The translations under genes were made by a program, and so were the position numbers. The notes beneath the pieces were generated by a model. That model did not search any database. It was not told the DNA's origin and saw nothing but the letters and a program-made list of their open reading frames with translations. From the NCBI RefSeq assembly GCF_000280055.1, contig NZ_ALAB01000024.1:186001-250000 (forward strand): a stretch of DNA of 64,000 bases, in the 5' to 3' direction. The stretch's first letter is position 1, and every line of letters begins with the position of its first letter. Positions 1 to 9,962 of this stretch are shown here, piece by piece. The stretch is from Alishewanella aestuarii B11. GTDB lineage: Bacteria; Pseudomonadota; Gammaproteobacteria; Enterobacterales; Alteromonadaceae.

Positions 1-1446
1 TTCCAATGCCAGGTTCAGGGATTCAATCGATTCCATATCCAGGTGGTTGGTCGGTTCATCCATAATCAGAATATTTGGCCGCTGTAACATCAGCTTACCG
101 AATAACATCCGGCCCTGCTCACCACCCGATAACACCTTCACGGATTTTTTAATCTCATCCTGAGAGAATAATAAGCGGCCTAAAATGCCACGGATTGCCT
201 GCTCATCATCAGATGGCTGTTTCCACTGGCTCATCCAGTCAAATAAGGTCATATCTTCAGCAAAATCATGCGCATGATCCTGCGCATAGTAGCCAATATT
301 CACGTTTTCTGACCATTTTACGGTGCCGCTTTCTGGTGTTAGATCGCCAACCAGGCATTTAAGTAAGGTTGATTTACCAATACCGTTGGTACCGAGGATT
401 GCCACTTTTTCACCCACCTCAACCGTCAGCTTCAGGTTTTTAAACAGCTTGTGTTCAGTAAAGCCTTTGGTTAGCCCTTCGACTTCTAATGCCAGACGAT
501 ACAGGCCTTTTTGCTGCTCAAAGCGGATAAAGGGGTTAACCCGGCTGGACGCTTTTACTTCCTCTAGCTTAATCTTATCAATCTGTTTAGCGCGGCTGGT
601 GGCCTGACGGGCCTTAGAGGCATTGGCTGAGAAACGGCTAACGAAAGTCTGCAACTCAGCGATCTGCGCTTTTTTCTTGGCATTATCGGCCAATAAACGC
701 TCCCGCGCCTGTGTCGCCGCTGTCATATACTCATCGTAGTTACCCGGGTAAACCCGCAACTCACCAAAGTCCAGATCAGCCATATGGGTACAGACACTGT
801 TTAAAAAGTGCCGGTCGTGCGAAATAATCACCATGGTCGAGTTACGCTCGGCCAATACGTTTTCCAGCCAGCGAATAGTATTGATGTCCAGGTTGTTGGT
901 CGGTTCGTCCAGCAACATAATATCCGGATCAGCAAACAGCACCTGCGCCAGCAATACCCGCAGTTTAAAACCCGGCGCCACCGCAGACATTAAGCCATAG
1001 TGTTGTTCAATTGGAATACCTACGCCCAAAAGCAGTTCACCGGCGCGAGATTCGGCGGAATAGCCATCCATCTCACCAAAAGCCACCTCCAGATCGGCGA
1101 CGCGCATACCGTCTTCTTCTGACATCTCCGGATCCGCATAGATCCGATCCCGCTCGGCTTTTACCGCCCACAGTTCAGCGTGGCCCATAATCACGGTATC
1201 AATCACTGAGTACTGTTCAAAGGCGAACTGATCCTGATGCAGTTTGGCCACACGGTAATTCGGCTCAACAAAGACATTACCCGCAGTCGGCTCCATTTCA
1301 CCGCTCAGAATTTTCATAAAGGTTGACTTACCGCAGCCATTGGCGCCAATTAAGCCATAACGATTACCGTCACCAAACTTAATGGAGATATTTTCAAACA
1401 GCGGCTTAGCGCCAAACTGCATGGTTACATTATTGGTAGAAATCAC
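1..1446 (-). CDS. ybiT: ABC-F ATPase, YbiT family (3' end cut by window edge)
   Basis: This is a soluble duplicated-ATPase ABC-F protein of the YbiT type; ABC-F proteins act on the ribosome and have no membrane domain. The visible 482 codons contain two nucleotide-binding domains, with Walker A motifs GANGCGKST near residue 36 and GTNGIGKST in the second half, two LLLDEPTN/IMDEPTN Walker B segments, and the linker rich in Lys and Ala between them. Translation is taken from GTG at 1446, because the following residues ([11 protein letters not shown]) align with the start of YbiT; ATG 24 bases downstream is the alternative. About 50 C-terminal residues fall outside the window. The assignment to YbiT over other ABC-F groups rests on remembered sequence similarity along the whole visible length. 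Confidence 0.9.
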   Translation of the reverse strand, partial: MISTNNVTMQFGAKPLFENISIKFGDGNRYGLIGANGCGKSTFMKILSGEMEPTAGNVFVEPNYRVAKLHQDQFAFEQYSVIDTVIMGHAELWAVKAERDRIYADPEMSEEDGMRVADLEVAFGEMDGYSAESRAGELLLGVGIPIEQHYGLMSAVAPGFKLRVLLAQVLFADPDIMLLDEPTNNLDINTIRWLENVLAERNSTMVIISHDRHFLNSVCTHMADLDFGELRVYPGNYDEYMTAATQARERLLADNAKKKAQIAELQTFVSRFSANASKARQATSRAKQIDKIKLEEVKASSRVNPFIRFEQQKGLYRLALEVEGLTKGFTEHKLFKNLKLTVEVGEKVAILGTNGIGKSTLLKCLVGDLTPESGTVKWSENVNIGYYAQDHAHDFAEDMTLFDWMSQWKQPSDDEQAIRGILGRLLFSQDEIKKSVKVLSGGEQGRMLFGKLMLQRPNILIMDEPTNHLDMESIESLNLALE

Positions 1447-1532
1447 TGCGGGAACCTATTGTTGCTGCCGGAAAAAAGGGGCGTATCATACGCTGTTATG
1501 CGGAAAAACTCAAAGTTAGTGCGCCAGCAAAA

Positions 1533-1560
1533 CACAACGGGCCAGAAAAGGCCCGTTGCT
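1533..1560 (-). terminator. Terminator of the zwf-pgl-edd-glk-eda operon
   Basis: CAACGGGCC (1535-1543) pairs perfectly with GGCCCGTTG (1550-1558) around a six-base loop. Read on the minus strand it is followed by TGTTTTG, and it lies just downstream of the eda stop. The T tract is modest. Confidence 0.7.
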
Positions 1561-1577
1561 GGTTAAACTGTATTACA

Positions 1578-2222
1578 TTAGAGCGCTTCAGCGACTGCCT
1601 TGGCGGTAAGCTCAGTGATCTTTGCCCAGTCCTTAGCGGCTACCGCGCTGTCAGGTACAATCCAGGAACCGCCAACACAACTGACATTTGGCAGGGCCAG
1701 ATACTCACGAAAGTTCTGCTCGTTAATGCCACCTGTTGGGCAAAACCGGATATCAGCAAAGGGACCATAAATCGATTTTAACGTTTTTACGCCACCGGCG
1801 GCTTCCGCCGGAAAGAATTTAAAATGGGTATAACCCAAACCTGTGCCTTCCATCAGCTCAGAGATACTGGCGATACCGGGGATCAGCGGAATGCTGGCCT
1901 CTTTGCCGGCTTGCAGTAGCTCACGGGTTAAGCCTGGACTAATTGCAAACTTGGCGCCGGCGGCTGCGACTTGTGCCAGTTGCTCTGGGTTAGTCACAGT
2001 ACCGGCACCGACCACAGCTTCTGGTACCTGCTTGGCTAAAAGCTTAATCGCTTCCAGCGCTACCGGCGTGCGCAATGTCACTTCTAATACTTTAATGCCA
2101 CCCGCTAGTAAGGCTTTCGCCATTGGTACGGCGTCAGCCAAATCTTTAATCACAATAACCGGTACCACCGGGCCCATTGCAAACAACACTGACGGTTGTA
2201 ACTGCCAATTCGTAAATGCCAT
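1578..2222 (-). CDS. eda: KDPG/KHG aldolase (Entner-Doudoroff aldolase)
   Basis: This enzyme cleaves 2-keto-3-deoxy-6-phosphogluconate to pyruvate and glyceraldehyde-3-phosphate, the last ED-specific step. The protein has 214 residues, the usual size for the family. It has the Schiff-base lysine in THFKFFPAE, the catalytic glutamate in KVLEVTLRT, and the GAGTV and PTGG phosphate-binding stretches. It is the last gene of the operon, starting 3 bases after the glk stop and followed by a hairpin terminator. The order glk-eda behind edd supports the assignment. Confidence 0.97.
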   Translation of the reverse strand: MAFTNWQLQPSVLFAMGPVVPVIVIKDLADAVPMAKALLAGGIKVLEVTLRTPVALEAIKLLAKQVPEAVVGAGTVTNPEQLAQVAAAGAKFAISPGLTRELLQAGKEASIPLIPGIASISELMEGTGLGYTHFKFFPAEAAGGVKTLKSIYGPFADIRFCPTGGINEQNFREYLALPNVSCVGGSWIVPDSAVAAKDWAKITELTAKAVAEAL

Positions 2223-2225
2223 AAC

Positions 2226-3194
2226 TTAACCTGCCAATGTTTGTTTTAAATAGACGGCTGCGCCCAGTAAGCCCGGCTGTTCAGCGGTGACGATAAAGGT
2301 TGGGATCTGTTGATTAAAGCCCGCGAACCGGCCTTTGGCCTCAAAGCGAGCGCGAAACTCGCTGCTACCGAGCAACGGCAGTAACTTCGGTACTATTCCC
2401 CCCGCGACATAAACTCCACCGAAGGTGCTGAGTGTCAGCGCCAAATCGCCGGCTACCGCGCCTAAACTGGCGTAAAACTGCGCTACCGCATCTTTCGCAA
2501 GTTGCGATTGGCCAGATAATGCCTGTTGACCAATCTCACCGGCAGTAAGAGGTGCTACCTCGAGTTTCTGAAAAACCGCCAGTGCCTGATAAATGGCTTC
2601 AAGTCCGGGACCTGATAGCAGTCGCTCTGGCGACACATGTCCATACTGTGCCGCCAGTTGGCGCTGAATAAACCACTCCTGCTCAGTTTGCGCTGCCCAG
2701 TCCACATGACCGCCCTCACCTGGCAAAGGTAAAAACTTACCGTCGACCGGGAGTAAATGCGCGACGCCTAAACCGGTGCCGGCACCTAACACTGCCATGG
2801 GTTTGTTGGCCTGCGCCTGACCGCCGCCAATCTGGATTTTCTGATCTTCTGCCAGCGCCGGTAAACACATCGCTACTGCAGTGAAGTCGTTCATCACCAA
2901 TAAGGTGTTTAACTGCAGCTCAGCTTGCATGGCTTTGATCGAAAATTGCCAGTGGAAATTAGTCATTTTCACGTTATCGCCGTTCACCGGACAGGCAATA
3001 GCAATGGCGACGTCTTTAATCGCCGTTAAGCCCAGTTGCTGCTGATAATGTTGTAACGCCGCGGCCAGAGTCGGAAAATCGGCGCACGGATAAACCGCTA
3101 CTTGATCCAGCGCCAGCGTATCCAGTGCCACCCGGCTAAAGCGGGCATTAGTGCCGCCGATATCAGCGACGATCGCGAATTGGCGTTCAGCCAT
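2226..3194 (-). CDS. glk: Glucokinase
   Basis: This is an ATP-dependent glucokinase of the bacterial Glk family, feeding glucose-6-phosphate to zwf in the same operon. It has 322 residues. The phosphate-1 motif [12 protein letters not shown] is at the N-terminus, followed by [19 protein letters not shown] and PGEGGHVD. The start is set at 3194 (MAERQFAI): a strong GGAGGA ribosome site lies 8 bases upstream, and the ATGGCTGA overlap with the edd stop (8 bases) suggests translational coupling. A longer open frame to 3242 lies wholly inside edd and is not favoured. Confidence 0.95.
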   Translation of the reverse strand: MAERQFAIVADIGGTNARFSRVALDTLALDQVAVYPCADFPTLAAALQHYQQQLGLTAIKDVAIAIACPVNGDNVKMTNFHWQFSIKAMQAELQLNTLLVMNDFTAVAMCLPALAEDQKIQIGGGQAQANKPMAVLGAGTGLGVAHLLPVDGKFLPLPGEGGHVDWAAQTEQEWFIQRQLAAQYGHVSPERLLSGPGLEAIYQALAVFQKLEVAPLTAGEIGQQALSGQSQLAKDAVAQFYASLGAVAGDLALTLSTFGGVYVAGGIVPKLLPLLGSSEFRARFEAKGRFAGFNQQIPTFIVTAEQPGLLGAAVYLKQTLAG

Positions 3195-5019
3195 GCAGAT
3201 GCTCCTCCGTGACAAATAAGCTGCAAGCGCCCTGCTCGGCACCGGTTAACTGCAGACGCATGGCACCAAACATCTCGCGGCCCATACCGTACAGGTTATG
3301 GCTCAGATCCGCTGTGGCCGGGGTACGGGCTGCAAACTCAGCGGCATCAACCAACACTTCCAGTTTGCCGGTTTCGCCATCGACCAGCAGCAAATCGCCG
3401 GTTTGAATCCGGGCAATATTGCCACCGTCCAAGGCTTCAGGTGTAACATGGATAGCCGCCGGTACCTTACCTGAGGCACCCGACATCCGGCCGTCAGTGA
3501 CCAGAGCCACTTTAAACCCTTTATCCTGTAACACACCAAGTGGTGGCGTTAACTTATGTAGCTCGGGCATACCGCTGGCTTTGGGACCCTGGAACCGCAC
3601 TACCACCACACAATCCTTATTCAGCTCACCGGCTTTAAACGCGGCTTCTAATTCATGCTGGCTATGAAAGACTACAGCTGGCGCTTTAACCACTTCGGTG
3701 CCTGGCCGCAGTGCTGAGGTTTTCAGTACCGCGCGACCGATATTGCCGGATAACACCTGTAAACCACCGGTAGCTTTAAAGGGCTTATCAACCGTGGTTA
3801 AGACGTCCGGATCCTGAGACTGCAGCGGTGCATCCACCCAGCGCAACTTCCCGTTTTCCAGCAGCGGCTGCTGGGTATAACGGCGTAAACCAAAACCGGC
3901 TACTGTCTGCACATCTTCATGTAACAGGCCTGCGTCTAATAGCGTCCGGATCAGGAAAGGCACGCCACCGGCATGTTGAAAGTGGTTAATATCGGCCTGA
4001 CCGTTCGGGTAAATTTTTGCCAGTAGCGGTGTAGCTTGTGATAACTCTGCAAAATCATCCCAATTCACAATAAAGCCAGCCGCGCGGGCCACGGCAATTA
4101 AATGCATGGTATGGTTGGTAGAACCACCGGTTGCCAATAAACCCACTATGCCATTGACCACCACCTTAGCATCGACCAACTTACCAATTGGCAGGTAATC
4201 GGTACCCAGATCGGTCAGGCGGGTCACCTGGCGCGCAGCGGCGCGGGTGAGCTCATCACGCAGCGGCGTGTAAGGGTTGATAAAAGACGAGCCAGGTAGA
4301 TGCAGGCCCATCACCTCTACCACTAACTGGTTAGAGTTGGCGGTACCGTAGAAAGTACAGGTACCGGCAGCATGGTAGGATTTTGCTTCGGCTTCCAGCA
4401 GTTCTTCTTTACCGACCTTGCCTTCGGCAAACAGCTGGCGAACCCGGGCTTTTTCTTTGTTCGGAATACCAGACGGCATGGGGCCGGCGGGCACAAACAC
4501 AAAGGGCAAATGACCAAAACTGAGCGCAGCTAACAATAAACCCGGCACTATTTTGTCACAGATCCCAAGCATCAGGCCGCCATCAAACATATTGTGAGAT
4601 AAGCCAATAGCTGCCGCCATCGCGATATTATCGCGGCTGATTAAGCTCAGCTCCATTCCCGGCTGGCCCTGGGTCACACCATCACACATGGCGGCGACAC
4701 CACCGGCAAACTGTGCCACGCTACCCACTTCGGCCACCGCTTTTTTAATGATCTCCGGGTAGAACTGGTAGGGCTGATGTGCTGACAGCATATCGTTGTA
4801 AGACGAGATAATAGCGATATTGGCTTTGGTCAGACTACGCAGATCGCTTTTTTCGGAGGCATTACAAGCGGCAAAGCCATGCGCCAGGTTACCACAACTG
4901 AGCGCCCCGCGATGAGGCCCCTTGCGACGGGCTTCTTCAAGCCGGTCCAGGTAAATAGCCCGGCTTTTGCTGCTACGGGCAATAATTCGGTCGGTGACGC
5001 GCTGAATAACTGGGTTCAT
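3187..5019 (-). CDS. edd: 6-phosphogluconate dehydratase
   Basis: This enzyme dehydrates 6-phosphogluconate to KDPG, the first ED-specific step. It belongs to the IlvD/Edd Fe-S dehydratase family, and 610 residues is the typical Edd length. Conserved cysteine motifs are visible in [17 protein letters not shown] and [10 protein letters not shown], consistent with a [4Fe-4S] cluster, as is the C-terminal [16 protein letters not shown] signature. It starts 9 bases after the pgl stop and overlaps glk by 8 bases, so the five genes are probably one transcript. No frameshift or missing motif was seen. Confidence 0.97.
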   Translation of the reverse strand: MNPVIQRVTDRIIARSSKSRAIYLDRLEEARRKGPHRGALSCGNLAHGFAACNASEKSDLRSLTKANIAIISSYNDMLSAHQPYQFYPEIIKKAVAEVGSVAQFAGGVAAMCDGVTQGQPGMELSLISRDNIAMAAAIGLSHNMFDGGLMLGICDKIVPGLLLAALSFGHLPFVFVPAGPMPSGIPNKEKARVRQLFAEGKVGKEELLEAEAKSYHAAGTCTFYGTANSNQLVVEVMGLHLPGSSFINPYTPLRDELTRAAARQVTRLTDLGTDYLPIGKLVDAKVVVNGIVGLLATGGSTNHTMHLIAVARAAGFIVNWDDFAELSQATPLLAKIYPNGQADINHFQHAGGVPFLIRTLLDAGLLHEDVQTVAGFGLRRYTQQPLLENGKLRWVDAPLQSQDPDVLTTVDKPFKATGGLQVLSGNIGRAVLKTSALRPGTEVVKAPAVVFHSQHELEAAFKAGELNKDCVVVVRFQGPKASGMPELHKLTPPLGVLQDKGFKVALVTDGRMSGASGKVPAAIHVTPEALDGGNIARIQTGDLLLVDGETGKLEVLVDAAEFAARTPATADLSHNLYGMGREMFGAMRLQLTGAEQGACSLFVTEEHLHG

Positions 5020-5028
5020 GGTTAACCT

Positions 5029-5727
5029 CTAACTTGGCGAGTACAGCACTGCCATTGGCACCGCTGTTTGATGTAAAAAGGCACGGATTGGCATCGCGAA
5101 CTCATCCGTTGCTCCCTGCGCTTGCTCCAGCACCTTCAGCTTGCTACTGCCAACCAAATGTAAAAACAACTGTCGGCTTTGTAGTAAGCGCGCTTTACTC
5201 AGGGTGATCCGCTGATAAGGCGCTGTGGTCGGGCTGGTGGCCAATACCACAGGGGCATTATCCGCCATGCCGGCCGCTAACTCTGCACAACACGGAAATA
5301 AAGAAGCAGTATGGCCATCTTCACCCATGCCGAGGATCACCGCATCAAAGGTCGGCAACGCAGACAGCCGATTGGCAATAACTGGCACCGCGGCATAAGC
5401 ATCATCGGCAGCGGCATATAAACTGATAAAACGGGCGCTGGCAGCATGGCGTTGCAACAAGGTATTACGTACTAAACGCTCGTTGCTATGCTCGGCATCC
5501 GGCGGTAAATAGCGATCATCAGCCAGTAACACTGTTACTTTTTCCCAAGCCAGAGGTGTGTCCGCCAATTTGGCAAATAACACCTGCGGTGTGCGGCCAC
5601 CCGATACCACCAGATAAGCAGCGCCGCGCTCAGCAATTGCCTGTTCTAAGATGGTGACTAGCTGAGCAGCAAAGGCGTCGTTTAACGCATCGCTGTTCAC
5701 AAACTGTTGTAGTTGCATCTTACTCAT
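5029..5727 (-). CDS. pgl: 6-phosphogluconolactonase (DevB/SOL type)
   Basis: This enzyme hydrolyses 6-phosphogluconolactone to 6-phosphogluconate between zwf and edd. It shows the family signatures VSGGRTPQVLFAKL, LADDRYLPPDAEHSNERLV and GMGEDGHTASLFP. The start is uncertain. The open frame reaches 5742, but ATG at 5727 gives an ATGAGTAA overlap with the zwf stop like the glk/edd junction. ATG at 5718 is also possible. No strong ribosome site separates them. From 5727 the protein has 232 residues, normal for DevB-type lactonases. Confidence 0.93.
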   Translation of the reverse strand: MSKMQLQQFVNSDALNDAFAAQLVTILEQAIAERGAAYLVVSGGRTPQVLFAKLADTPLAWEKVTVLLADDRYLPPDAEHSNERLVRNTLLQRHAASARFISLYAAADDAYAAVPVIANRLSALPTFDAVILGMGEDGHTASLFPCCAELAAGMADNAPVVLATSPTTAPYQRITLSKARLLQSRQLFLHLVGSSKLKVLEQAQGATDEFAMPIRAFLHQTAVPMAVLYSPS

Positions 5728-7189
5728 CCCAGTTACGTTCATCGCGCGCCATCATTGAAATGGCCGCTACCGGACCCCAGGTACCAGCCTGATAGGCTTT
5801 TGGCGGTTCATTACTGTCTTTCCAGGCTTGCAGAATGCTGTCAACCCACTTCCAGGCTTGCTCAACTTCGTCGCGACGCACGAACAAATATTGATTTCCC
5901 AACATCGCCTCTAACAACAGACGCTCATAAGCATCAGCGATGCGTTGCGACTTAAAGGTTTCGTCAAAACTTAAGTCTAGCTTGCTCTGCTGCAGTCGCA
6001 TATGTTCGCCCAGCCCCGGGATTTTGTTCATCATTTGAATTTCAACCCCCTCATCGGGCTGCAAGCGGATAATCAACTTGTTGGCGGGCAGATCGCGGTA
6101 GGTGTCGCGAAAAATATTGTGCGGCTGTGGTTTAAAACAAATCACCACTTCACTGTGCTTTTTCGGCATCCGCTTGCCGGTACGCAGGTAGAAAGGCACA
6201 CCGGCCCAGCGCCAGTTATCGATATCCACTTTAATCGCAACAAAGGTTTCGGTTTTACTGTTGGGCCTTGCGCCCTCTTCCTCTAAATAACCGGGTACCG
6301 CCTGACCAGCAACAAAGCCGGCGCTGTATTGGCCACGCACGGTTTTTTCCTGCACGTTGCTCTGATCGATTTTACGCAGTGCTTTTAATACTTTGAGCTT
6401 TTCATCCCGAATGCTATCAGCGTCCAGTCTTGCCGGGGGCTCCATTGCAATCAGCGATAACACCTGCAGCAAGTGGTTTTGCACCATATCGCGCATCTGA
6501 CCTGCATCATCGTAGTAGCTCCAACGGCCCTCTACCCCAACCTCTTCCGCCACGGTAATTTGCACATGATCGATGGCATTATGATCCCAATTCGAAGCAA
6601 AAATGGCGTTGGCAAAACGCAGTGCTAACAGGTTTAACACCGTTTCTTTACCCAGGTAATGGTCAATACGGTAAATCTGAGATTCTTTAAAGTATTCAGC
6701 AACCTGGTCATTAATGACTTTAGACGATGCCAGATCGTGACCAATTGGCTTTTCCAGCACGACCCGTGATGGCTCGGCGGCTAAGCCGGCTTCAGCCAGG
6801 CCGCGGCATAAATCACCAAAAAGCGCAGGCGGGGTAGCAAAATAGCTGACAGTGATTCTTTTACTCGGCTCAGTAACCGCCGCCAGCTTCTGGTAATCGC
6901 TAATTTTGGTCATATCCAGCTGCACATATTGCAGCTTGGCTGCCAGCGATTGCCAGACGTTCTCATCCAACGCTTCTTTTTTCAGAAAACGAACCAGATT
7001 GGTTTTAACCAGCTCAACATAACTGCTGCGGTCCAGTTCATCCCGGGCAACACCGATGATTTGCGACTGTTCACACAGTAACCCGGCTTTTTCTAACTGA
7101 TATAAGGCTGGCAGTAACTTACGGCGGGCGAGATCGCCTTTGGTACCGAATAAAATTAAATCACATGCCTGGTTTGGGGTGGTTGTCAT
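5720..7189 (-). CDS. zwf: Glucose-6-phosphate 1-dehydrogenase
   Basis: This is the NADP-dependent oxidation of glucose-6-phosphate to the lactone, and the first gene of the ED operon. The 489-residue protein has the N-terminal nucleotide-binding stretch FGTKGDLARRKLLPALYQL (TK replaces the more common AS) and the active-site signature RIDHYLGKETV. The promoter region between zwf and the divergent hexR holds a perfect 15-base HexR palindrome 83 bases upstream of this start, plus a shorter half-site pair at 7210-7221. Repression by HexR, relieved by KDPG, is the likely control. Confidence 0.97.
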   Translation of the reverse strand: MTTTPNQACDLILFGTKGDLARRKLLPALYQLEKAGLLCEQSQIIGVARDELDRSSYVELVKTNLVRFLKKEALDENVWQSLAAKLQYVQLDMTKISDYQKLAAVTEPSKRITVSYFATPPALFGDLCRGLAEAGLAAEPSRVVLEKPIGHDLASSKVINDQVAEYFKESQIYRIDHYLGKETVLNLLALRFANAIFASNWDHNAIDHVQITVAEEVGVEGRWSYYDDAGQMRDMVQNHLLQVLSLIAMEPPARLDADSIRDEKLKVLKALRKIDQSNVQEKTVRGQYSAGFVAGQAVPGYLEEEGARPNSKTETFVAIKVDIDNWRWAGVPFYLRTGKRMPKKHSEVVICFKPQPHNIFRDTYRDLPANKLIIRLQPDEGVEIQMMNKIPGLGEHMRLQQSKLDLSFDETFKSQRIADAYERLLLEAMLGNQYLFVRRDEVEQAWKWVDSILQAWKDSNEPPKAYQAGTWGPVAAISMMARDERNWDE

Positions 7190-7209
7190 AACTCAGCCTA
7201 TAAAGAAGA

Positions 7210-7221
7210 TGTAATTTTACA
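7210..7221. promoter_or_regulatory. Degenerate HexR-like half sites in zwf leader
   Basis: TGTAATTTTACA is a palindrome sharing both arms of the HexR consensus but three bases shorter in total, which puts the half-sites on a different face of the helix. It lies 21 bases upstream of the zwf start. It may be a weak secondary site or chance. Confidence 0.3.
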
Positions 7222-7271
7222 ACACTTAACCCAGTCTAGCTGACTGATAAGCGGTTGTAAACGCCAAATAC

Positions 7272-7286
7272 TGTAATTAAATTACA
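7272..7286. promoter_or_regulatory. HexR operator upstream of zwf
   Basis: TGTAATTAAATTACA is a perfect 15-base palindrome matching the known HexR consensus of the form TGTARTWWWAYTACA. It lies in the 302-base zwf-hexR intergenic region and could serve both divergent genes. Apart from this site and the shorter one at 7210, I see no other structured element in the interval, and no convincing -35/-10 pair. Confidence 0.88.
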
Positions 7287-7491
7287 AAATACTGGCTGTT
7301 AAGCGTGATTGGATTATTATAGTGTAGCCTTGATCGCATTCCGGATAAATTGTGGTAAATTTAATACCGTTTTGTCCGCCAGAGTGAAAGCAGACAACTC
7401 AGCTAACAAGGCGTCGTCATAATACGCCGATAAAAACGCACTATAGCATAGCCCTCCTAGCACGAGGACGGACAAGCGCAGGTAACCACGA

Positions 7492-8349
7492 ATGAATGTA
7501 CTGGAAAAAATCGTAAGCAGTGTCAACAACTTTAGCAAGTCTGAGCGCAAAGTTGCCGATGTCATTCTGGCGAATCCGCAGGTGACGATCCACAGTAGTA
7601 TTGCGGCGCTGGCCAAGATGGCCGATGTGAGTGAACCGACCGTCAATCGTTTCTGCCGCCGCCTGGATACGAAAGGATTTCCGGATTTTAAATTACACCT
7701 GGCACAAAGCCTGGCGAATGGCACTCCTTATGTAAACCGACACGTTGAAGAGGAAGATGGCCCTGAAGCCTACACCGCTAAGATCTTTGAATCAACAATG
7801 GCAGCGCTGGATACGGCACGTCAGCGGGTCGATATCAGCACCATCAATAAAGCAGTTGATGTGCTGACGCAGGCGAAAAAAATCTCCTTCTTTGGCTTGG
7901 GGGCCTCGGCGTCGGTCGCTCACGATGCGCAGAATAAATTCTTCCGTTTTAATGTGCCGGTAGTCTGCTTTGACGACATCGTGATGCAGCGGATGTCAGC
8001 AATAAACAGCACTGAAGGTGATGTCGTAGTCTGTATCAGTCATACCGGTCGCACTAAAAATCTGTGTGAAATTGCCGCTATTGCAAAAGAAAATGATGCC
8101 ACCGTCATCGGTATTACTGCTTATGAAAGCCCCCTGGCGCGTGAGTGCTCGTTAGTACTGTCGTTGGATGTACCTGAAGATACCGATCTTTATATGCCAA
8201 TGGCATCGCGGGTCGCACAGCTGGTACTGATTGATATCCTGGCAACGGGTTTTACTTTAAGACGTGGCAGCAAGTTTAGAGAGAACCTGAAAAAAGTTAA
8301 AGACAGTCTGCGTGGCTCACGCTTTGATAAAAAAGATATGTCACTCTAA
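7492..8349 (+). CDS. hexR: HexR, RpiR-family repressor of central carbon metabolism
   Basis: This is an RpiR-family regulator of 285 residues. It has an N-terminal helix-turn-helix (MADVSEPTVNRFCRRLDTKGF, about residues 42-62) and a C-terminal SIS sugar-phosphate-binding domain (FFGLGASASVAHDAQNKFFR, VVCISHTGRTKNL). In gammaproteobacteria HexR senses KDPG and represses zwf, edd-eda and pyk. The genomic context fits: it is divergent from zwf and followed by pyk, and each neighbour has a 15-base operator. The ATG at 7492 sits a short distance after CAGGT; a second ATG at 7496 is out of frame. Confidence 0.95.
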   Translation: MNVLEKIVSSVNNFSKSERKVADVILANPQVTIHSSIAALAKMADVSEPTVNRFCRRLDTKGFPDFKLHLAQSLANGTPYVNRHVEEEDGPEAYTAKIFESTMAALDTARQRVDISTINKAVDVLTQAKKISFFGLGASASVAHDAQNKFFRFNVPVVCFDDIVMQRMSAINSTEGDVVVCISHTGRTKNLCEIAAIAKENDATVIGITAYESPLARECSLVLSLDVPEDTDLYMPMASRVAQLVLIDILATGFTLRRGSKFRENLKKVKDSLRGSRFDKKDMSL

Positions 8350-8369
8350 AGCGTGTTACTGCTCAGACA

Positions 8370-8384
8370 TGTAATTTATATTCA
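8370..8384. promoter_or_regulatory. Degenerate HexR-like site upstream of pyk
   Basis: TGTAATTTATATTCA keeps the left arm of the HexR operator, with a poorly matched right arm. It is 16 bases before the intact operator. It may be an auxiliary site; this is not certain. Confidence 0.3.
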
Positions 8385-8400
8385 AATTTAACCTGTATTC

Positions 8401-8415
8401 TGTAATAAAATTACA
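8401..8415. promoter_or_regulatory. HexR operator upstream of pyk
   Basis: TGTAATAAAATTACA matches the HexR consensus, with both TGTAAT and ATTACA arms intact. It lies 49 bases upstream of the pyruvate kinase start in the hexR-pyk interval. Confidence 0.85.
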
Positions 8416-8463
8416 TTAGACTACGACACACTATGCCAAGTGCGTCATTAGCGGGAGTTTCTA

Positions 8464-9900
8464 ATGTTAAGAAGAACCAAGATCGTTGCCACCCTGGGGC
8501 CAGCGACCAACAGCCAGGCTGTTATCGAAAAACTTATCCAAGCCGGCGCCACTGTGTTCCGGCTTAATTTTTCTCACGGCTCAGCCGATGACCACAAAGC
8601 CCGGGCGCAGATGGTACGCGCAGCTGCCGAGAAAGTCGGTGCTCATGTCGCTATCTTAGGTGATTTGCAAGGTCCGAAGATCCGGGTTTCAACCTTCAGA
8701 AACAATGCCGTTATGCTGGAAGAAGGACAAGATTTTGTACTCGATGCCAGCTTGCCGAAAGGTGAAGGCGATGAGACTCAGGTCGGGATCGATTACAAAC
8801 AGCTGCCGCAGGATGTCAAAGCCGGCGATCTGTTATTACTTGACGATGGCCGTATTCAATTGCAGGTTACGGCAGTTCAGGGCGAGCGCGTTACGACGTC
8901 CGTCGTCGTTGGTGGCAAGCTAAGTAATAACAAAGGTATTAACCGCCAGGGTGGCGGTTTAACTGCGCCAGCCCTCACCGATAAAGATAAGCGCGATATT
9001 ATTACTGCTGCCGAAATTGATGTCGATTACCTAGCGGTATCGTTCCCTCGCTGTGGCGACGACCTGCGTTATGCCCGTGAGTTGGCGGTTGCGGCAGGCT
9101 CTGAAGCGCGCATTATGGCTAAAGTCGAACGGGCCGAAGCCGTTGCGGATGACGCCACCCTGGATGATATTATCAAGGCCTCTGATGCCGTGATGGTAGC
9201 CCGGGGCGATCTGGGTGTTGAAATTGGTGATGCTGAACTGGTTGGCCAGCAAAAGCGCATTATCGCCCGCTCACGGCAGTTAAACCGCATCGTGATCACG
9301 GCAACCCAGATGATGGAAAGCATGATTGAAAGTCCGATGCCAACCCGTGCTGAAGTGATGGACGTTGCGAACGCAGTACTGGACGGCACCGACGGCGTGA
9401 TGTTATCGGCCGAAACTGCTGCCGGTAAGTACCCGATCGAAACCGTCAAAGCTATGGTGCGCGTTTGTAACGGTGCGGAAAAACATCCGTCAGTGCAAAG
9501 CTCAAAACACCGGATGAACCTGACGTTCTCTGAGGTTAGCGAAACCATCGCCTTATCCGCGATGTATGCAGCAAACCATCTGGAAGGCATTAAGGCTATT
9601 ATTACCCTGACCGAGTCAGGCTATACTGCTAAATTGATGTCGCGGATTACCTCACCACAACCGATTTATGCCCTATCCCGCCATACCCGCACTCTGAATA
9701 AAATGGCGATGTACCGCGGCGTTTATCCGGCATTCTTTGACAGTACTGAAGTCTCTGCGGCAGAGATGGCGGATAAAGCAATTGACGTGATCCGTGATAA
9801 AGCCGGGCTGAAAAGTGGTGATCTGGTGATTATGACTCACGGTGATGTAATGGAGACGGTAGGCGCATCCAATACCTGTAGAATTGTTACCGTAAAATAA
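8464..9900 (+). CDS. pykA: Pyruvate kinase
   Basis: This enzyme converts phosphoenolpyruvate and ADP to pyruvate and ATP. The protein has 478 residues, close to E. coli PykA. It starts with [13 protein letters not shown], has the substrate-binding FRLNFSHG, the active-site signature around AKVERAEAV, and [12 protein letters not shown]. Choosing PykA over PykF rests on length and overall resemblance. It starts 114 bases after hexR with its own operator and ends at a strong terminator, so it is probably a separate HexR-controlled transcript. Confidence 0.95.
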   Translation: MLRRTKIVATLGPATNSQAVIEKLIQAGATVFRLNFSHGSADDHKARAQMVRAAAEKVGAHVAILGDLQGPKIRVSTFRNNAVMLEEGQDFVLDASLPKGEGDETQVGIDYKQLPQDVKAGDLLLLDDGRIQLQVTAVQGERVTTSVVVGGKLSNNKGINRQGGGLTAPALTDKDKRDIITAAEIDVDYLAVSFPRCGDDLRYARELAVAAGSEARIMAKVERAEAVADDATLDDIIKASDAVMVARGDLGVEIGDAELVGQQKRIIARSRQLNRIVITATQMMESMIESPMPTRAEVMDVANAVLDGTDGVMLSAETAAGKYPIETVKAMVRVCNGAEKHPSVQSSKHRMNLTFSEVSETIALSAMYAANHLEGIKAIITLTESGYTAKLMSRITSPQPIYALSRHTRTLNKMAMYRGVYPAFFDSTEVSAAEMADKAIDVIRDKAGLKSGDLVIMTHGDVMETVGASNTCRIVTVK

Positions 9901-9913
9901 CGATCTCATTCTG

Positions 9914-9944
9914 AAAAAAATGGCCCTGATTAGGGCCATTTTTC
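9914..9944 (+). terminator. Terminator after pykA
   Basis: ATGGCCCT (9920-9927) pairs with AGGGCCAT (9932-9939) around GATT, flanked by an A run upstream and a T run downstream. It could also terminate the convergent EamA gene's antisense transcription. Confidence 0.9.
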
Positions 9945-9962
9945 GTTTACCCGCAGTGCACG

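Noticed and set aside
7317-7724. 135-codon minus-strand frame across the hexR start
   Set aside because: It is antisense to hexR and the divergent promoter region, with no ribosome site or recognisable domain; a shadow frame.
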